Positions 4,781 to 5,460 of a DNA stretch of 5,460 nt are shown here, one piece after another. How positions within the stretch are numbered: position 1 is the stretch's first letter; every line of letters begins with the position of its first letter. A program made the position numbers and the translations under genes. Source of the stretch: Bacteroidota bacterium (GTDB taxonomy: Bacteria > Bacteroidota > Bacteroidia > Chitinophagales > Saprospiraceae); assembly GCA_008501835.1 (NCBI GenBank), contig QQUB01000104.1, positions 1-5,460 on the forward strand, read 5' to 3'. Below the pieces are notes generated by a model that made no database searches, was not told where the DNA came from, and saw only the letters and a list, made by a program, of their open reading frames with translations.

Positions 4781-5460
4781 TCAATCCACCATTATCCCTC
4801 CAACCTTAACTTTCCCGGCTTCTGTCTCATCCAACTCAAGTGTAATCAAAACACCTCCATCAGCTGTTTCATAAACCAATTGAGCCACGTTATTCGAAAC
4901 ATCAATCGTCAACATTTCCGCGTCCTTCAGGTCGTTGTGAAATTGCCTGAAAAACCCAAGGTGTTCCGACATGGAAACGTAGCCTTTTAACTCATCTGAA
5001 AAGTGAGTGTTGATGAAATTTTCCCATTCAGATTCTTCGGATTGCGCGATGGCAGCTTTAAAATCATTGGCAATTTTTTCTACCACGGCTCCGTCCAATT
5101 CAATACCACTGCCCTCTGGGTAGGAAGGTTCAAAATCAGGAACAAGGATAATTCCGGCGATCTGGCTGGCAATGCCCTCCGCATAACGATTGGAACTGTT
5201 GCACATGACGATGATGGTGATGTCTTCTTCCAGGTATCTCCAGAAGTCGGCAAAAAATACGCCGTTTCCGCCATTGTGAGCAATTAGATTTGTTTCGCGG
5301 GGTGTAGGGAAAATGGCCCATCCGTAAGCGTAAAAGGACTGTGCTCCTTCGCCTTCACGCACGTGCGGTGCGTAGAATTTGGCCTTGGCTTCTGCGGAAA
5401 GAATGCCATCTGTCAGCAGCGCTTCGTGCCATTTGTACATGTCCCTGACGGTGGACAGGA
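4781..5460 (-). CDS. Beta-lactamase-family serine hydrolase, C-terminal part, truncated by window edge
   Basis: The minus strand is open from the right edge to the stop at 4781-4783. The reading frame continues upstream of the Met at 5440 as LSTVRD, so that Met is internal and the true start lies outside the window. About 226 residues are visible. LSTVRDMYKWHEALL, YGWAIFP and HNGGNGVFFADFWRYLEED are typical of the C-terminal part of the class C beta-lactamase/penicillin-binding-protein-like superfamily. HNGG (residues 55-58 counted from that Met) would be the third active-site motif, in the place of KTG. The SxxK and YxN motifs must lie upstream, so activity cannot be judged. A tail of about 100 residues after the hydrolase domain (for example FINTHFSDELKGY and a final beta-rich part) resembles small accessory domains seen on Bacteroidota secreted hydrolases. 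That is an inference. Such proteins are usually exported; no signal peptide can be seen here. It converges on cysN. Confidence 0.85.
   Translation of the reverse strand, partial: LSTVRDMYKWHEALLTDGILSAEAKAKFYAPHVREGEGAQSFYAYGWAIFPTPRETNLIAHNGGNGVFFADFWRYLEEDITIIVMCNSSNRYAEGIASQIAGIILVPDFEPSYPEGSGIELDGAVVEKIANDFKAAIAQSEESEWENFINTHFSDELKGYVSMSEHLGFFRQFHNDLKDAEMLTIDVSNNVAQLVYETADGGVLITLELDETEAGKVKVGGIMVD

Noticed and set aside
5003..5287. Plus-strand 94-residue ORF antisense to the serine hydrolase
   Set aside because: It is a shadow of the well-supported minus-strand gene and shows no domain or start signal of its own.
1..5460. A complete defence, mobile or biosynthetic system
   Set aside because: The genes are ordinary metabolic and membrane functions. 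There is no transposase, integrase, nuclease, toxin, reverse transcriptase or tRNA, and no attachment-site signature.

Overview
This 5,460-base window looks like chromosomal DNA from a member of the Bacteroidota, possibly a Saprospiraceae- or Cytophagales-like lineage. Four observations support this. Start codons lack Shine-Dalgarno sequences. A TAnnTTTG-type -7 element precedes ugd. The left-edge protein resembles the membrane part of patatin-like proteins that I recall from this phylum. The intergenic DNA carries short degenerate periodic repeats of a kind common in these genomes. The assignment to phylum is an inference; no rRNA or marker gene is present.

Layout from left to right. Positions 1-1020, minus strand: the N-terminal 340 residues of a multi-spanning membrane protein, cut by the window edge. 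1021-1378: a divergent intergenic region with a possible small coding remnant, two copies of a 23-bp ATTCGTG-rich repeat and a likely ugd promoter. 1379-2692, plus: a complete UDP-glucose 6-dehydrogenase (ugd). 2693-2993: a gene-free stretch filled with a 7-nt periodic array, a palindromic segment with a terminator-like hairpin, a GTG-rich array and a second 7-nt array that runs up to the next start codon. 2994-3449, plus: a Nudix hydrolase. 3430-4692, plus: the GTPase subunit of ATP sulfurylase (cysN), overlapping the Nudix gene by 20 bases. 4693-4780: a convergent intergenic gap with a third 7-nt array that can fold into a hairpin. 4781-5460, minus: the C-terminal part of a beta-lactamase-family serine hydrolase, cut by the right edge.

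Ugd makes UDP-glucuronate for acidic surface polysaccharides. CysN helps make APS, which feeds sulfate assimilation or PAPS-dependent sulfation. A joint role in making sulfated, uronic-acid-rich polysaccharide is possible, but the window does not prove it. The Nudix and cysN genes are almost certainly co-transcribed. The usual partner of cysN, cysD, is not in the window.

I see no complete novel system. The most unusual feature is the set of degenerate arrays with different unit sequences. Three of them share an exact 7-nt period and sit within about 20 nt of gene ends or starts.
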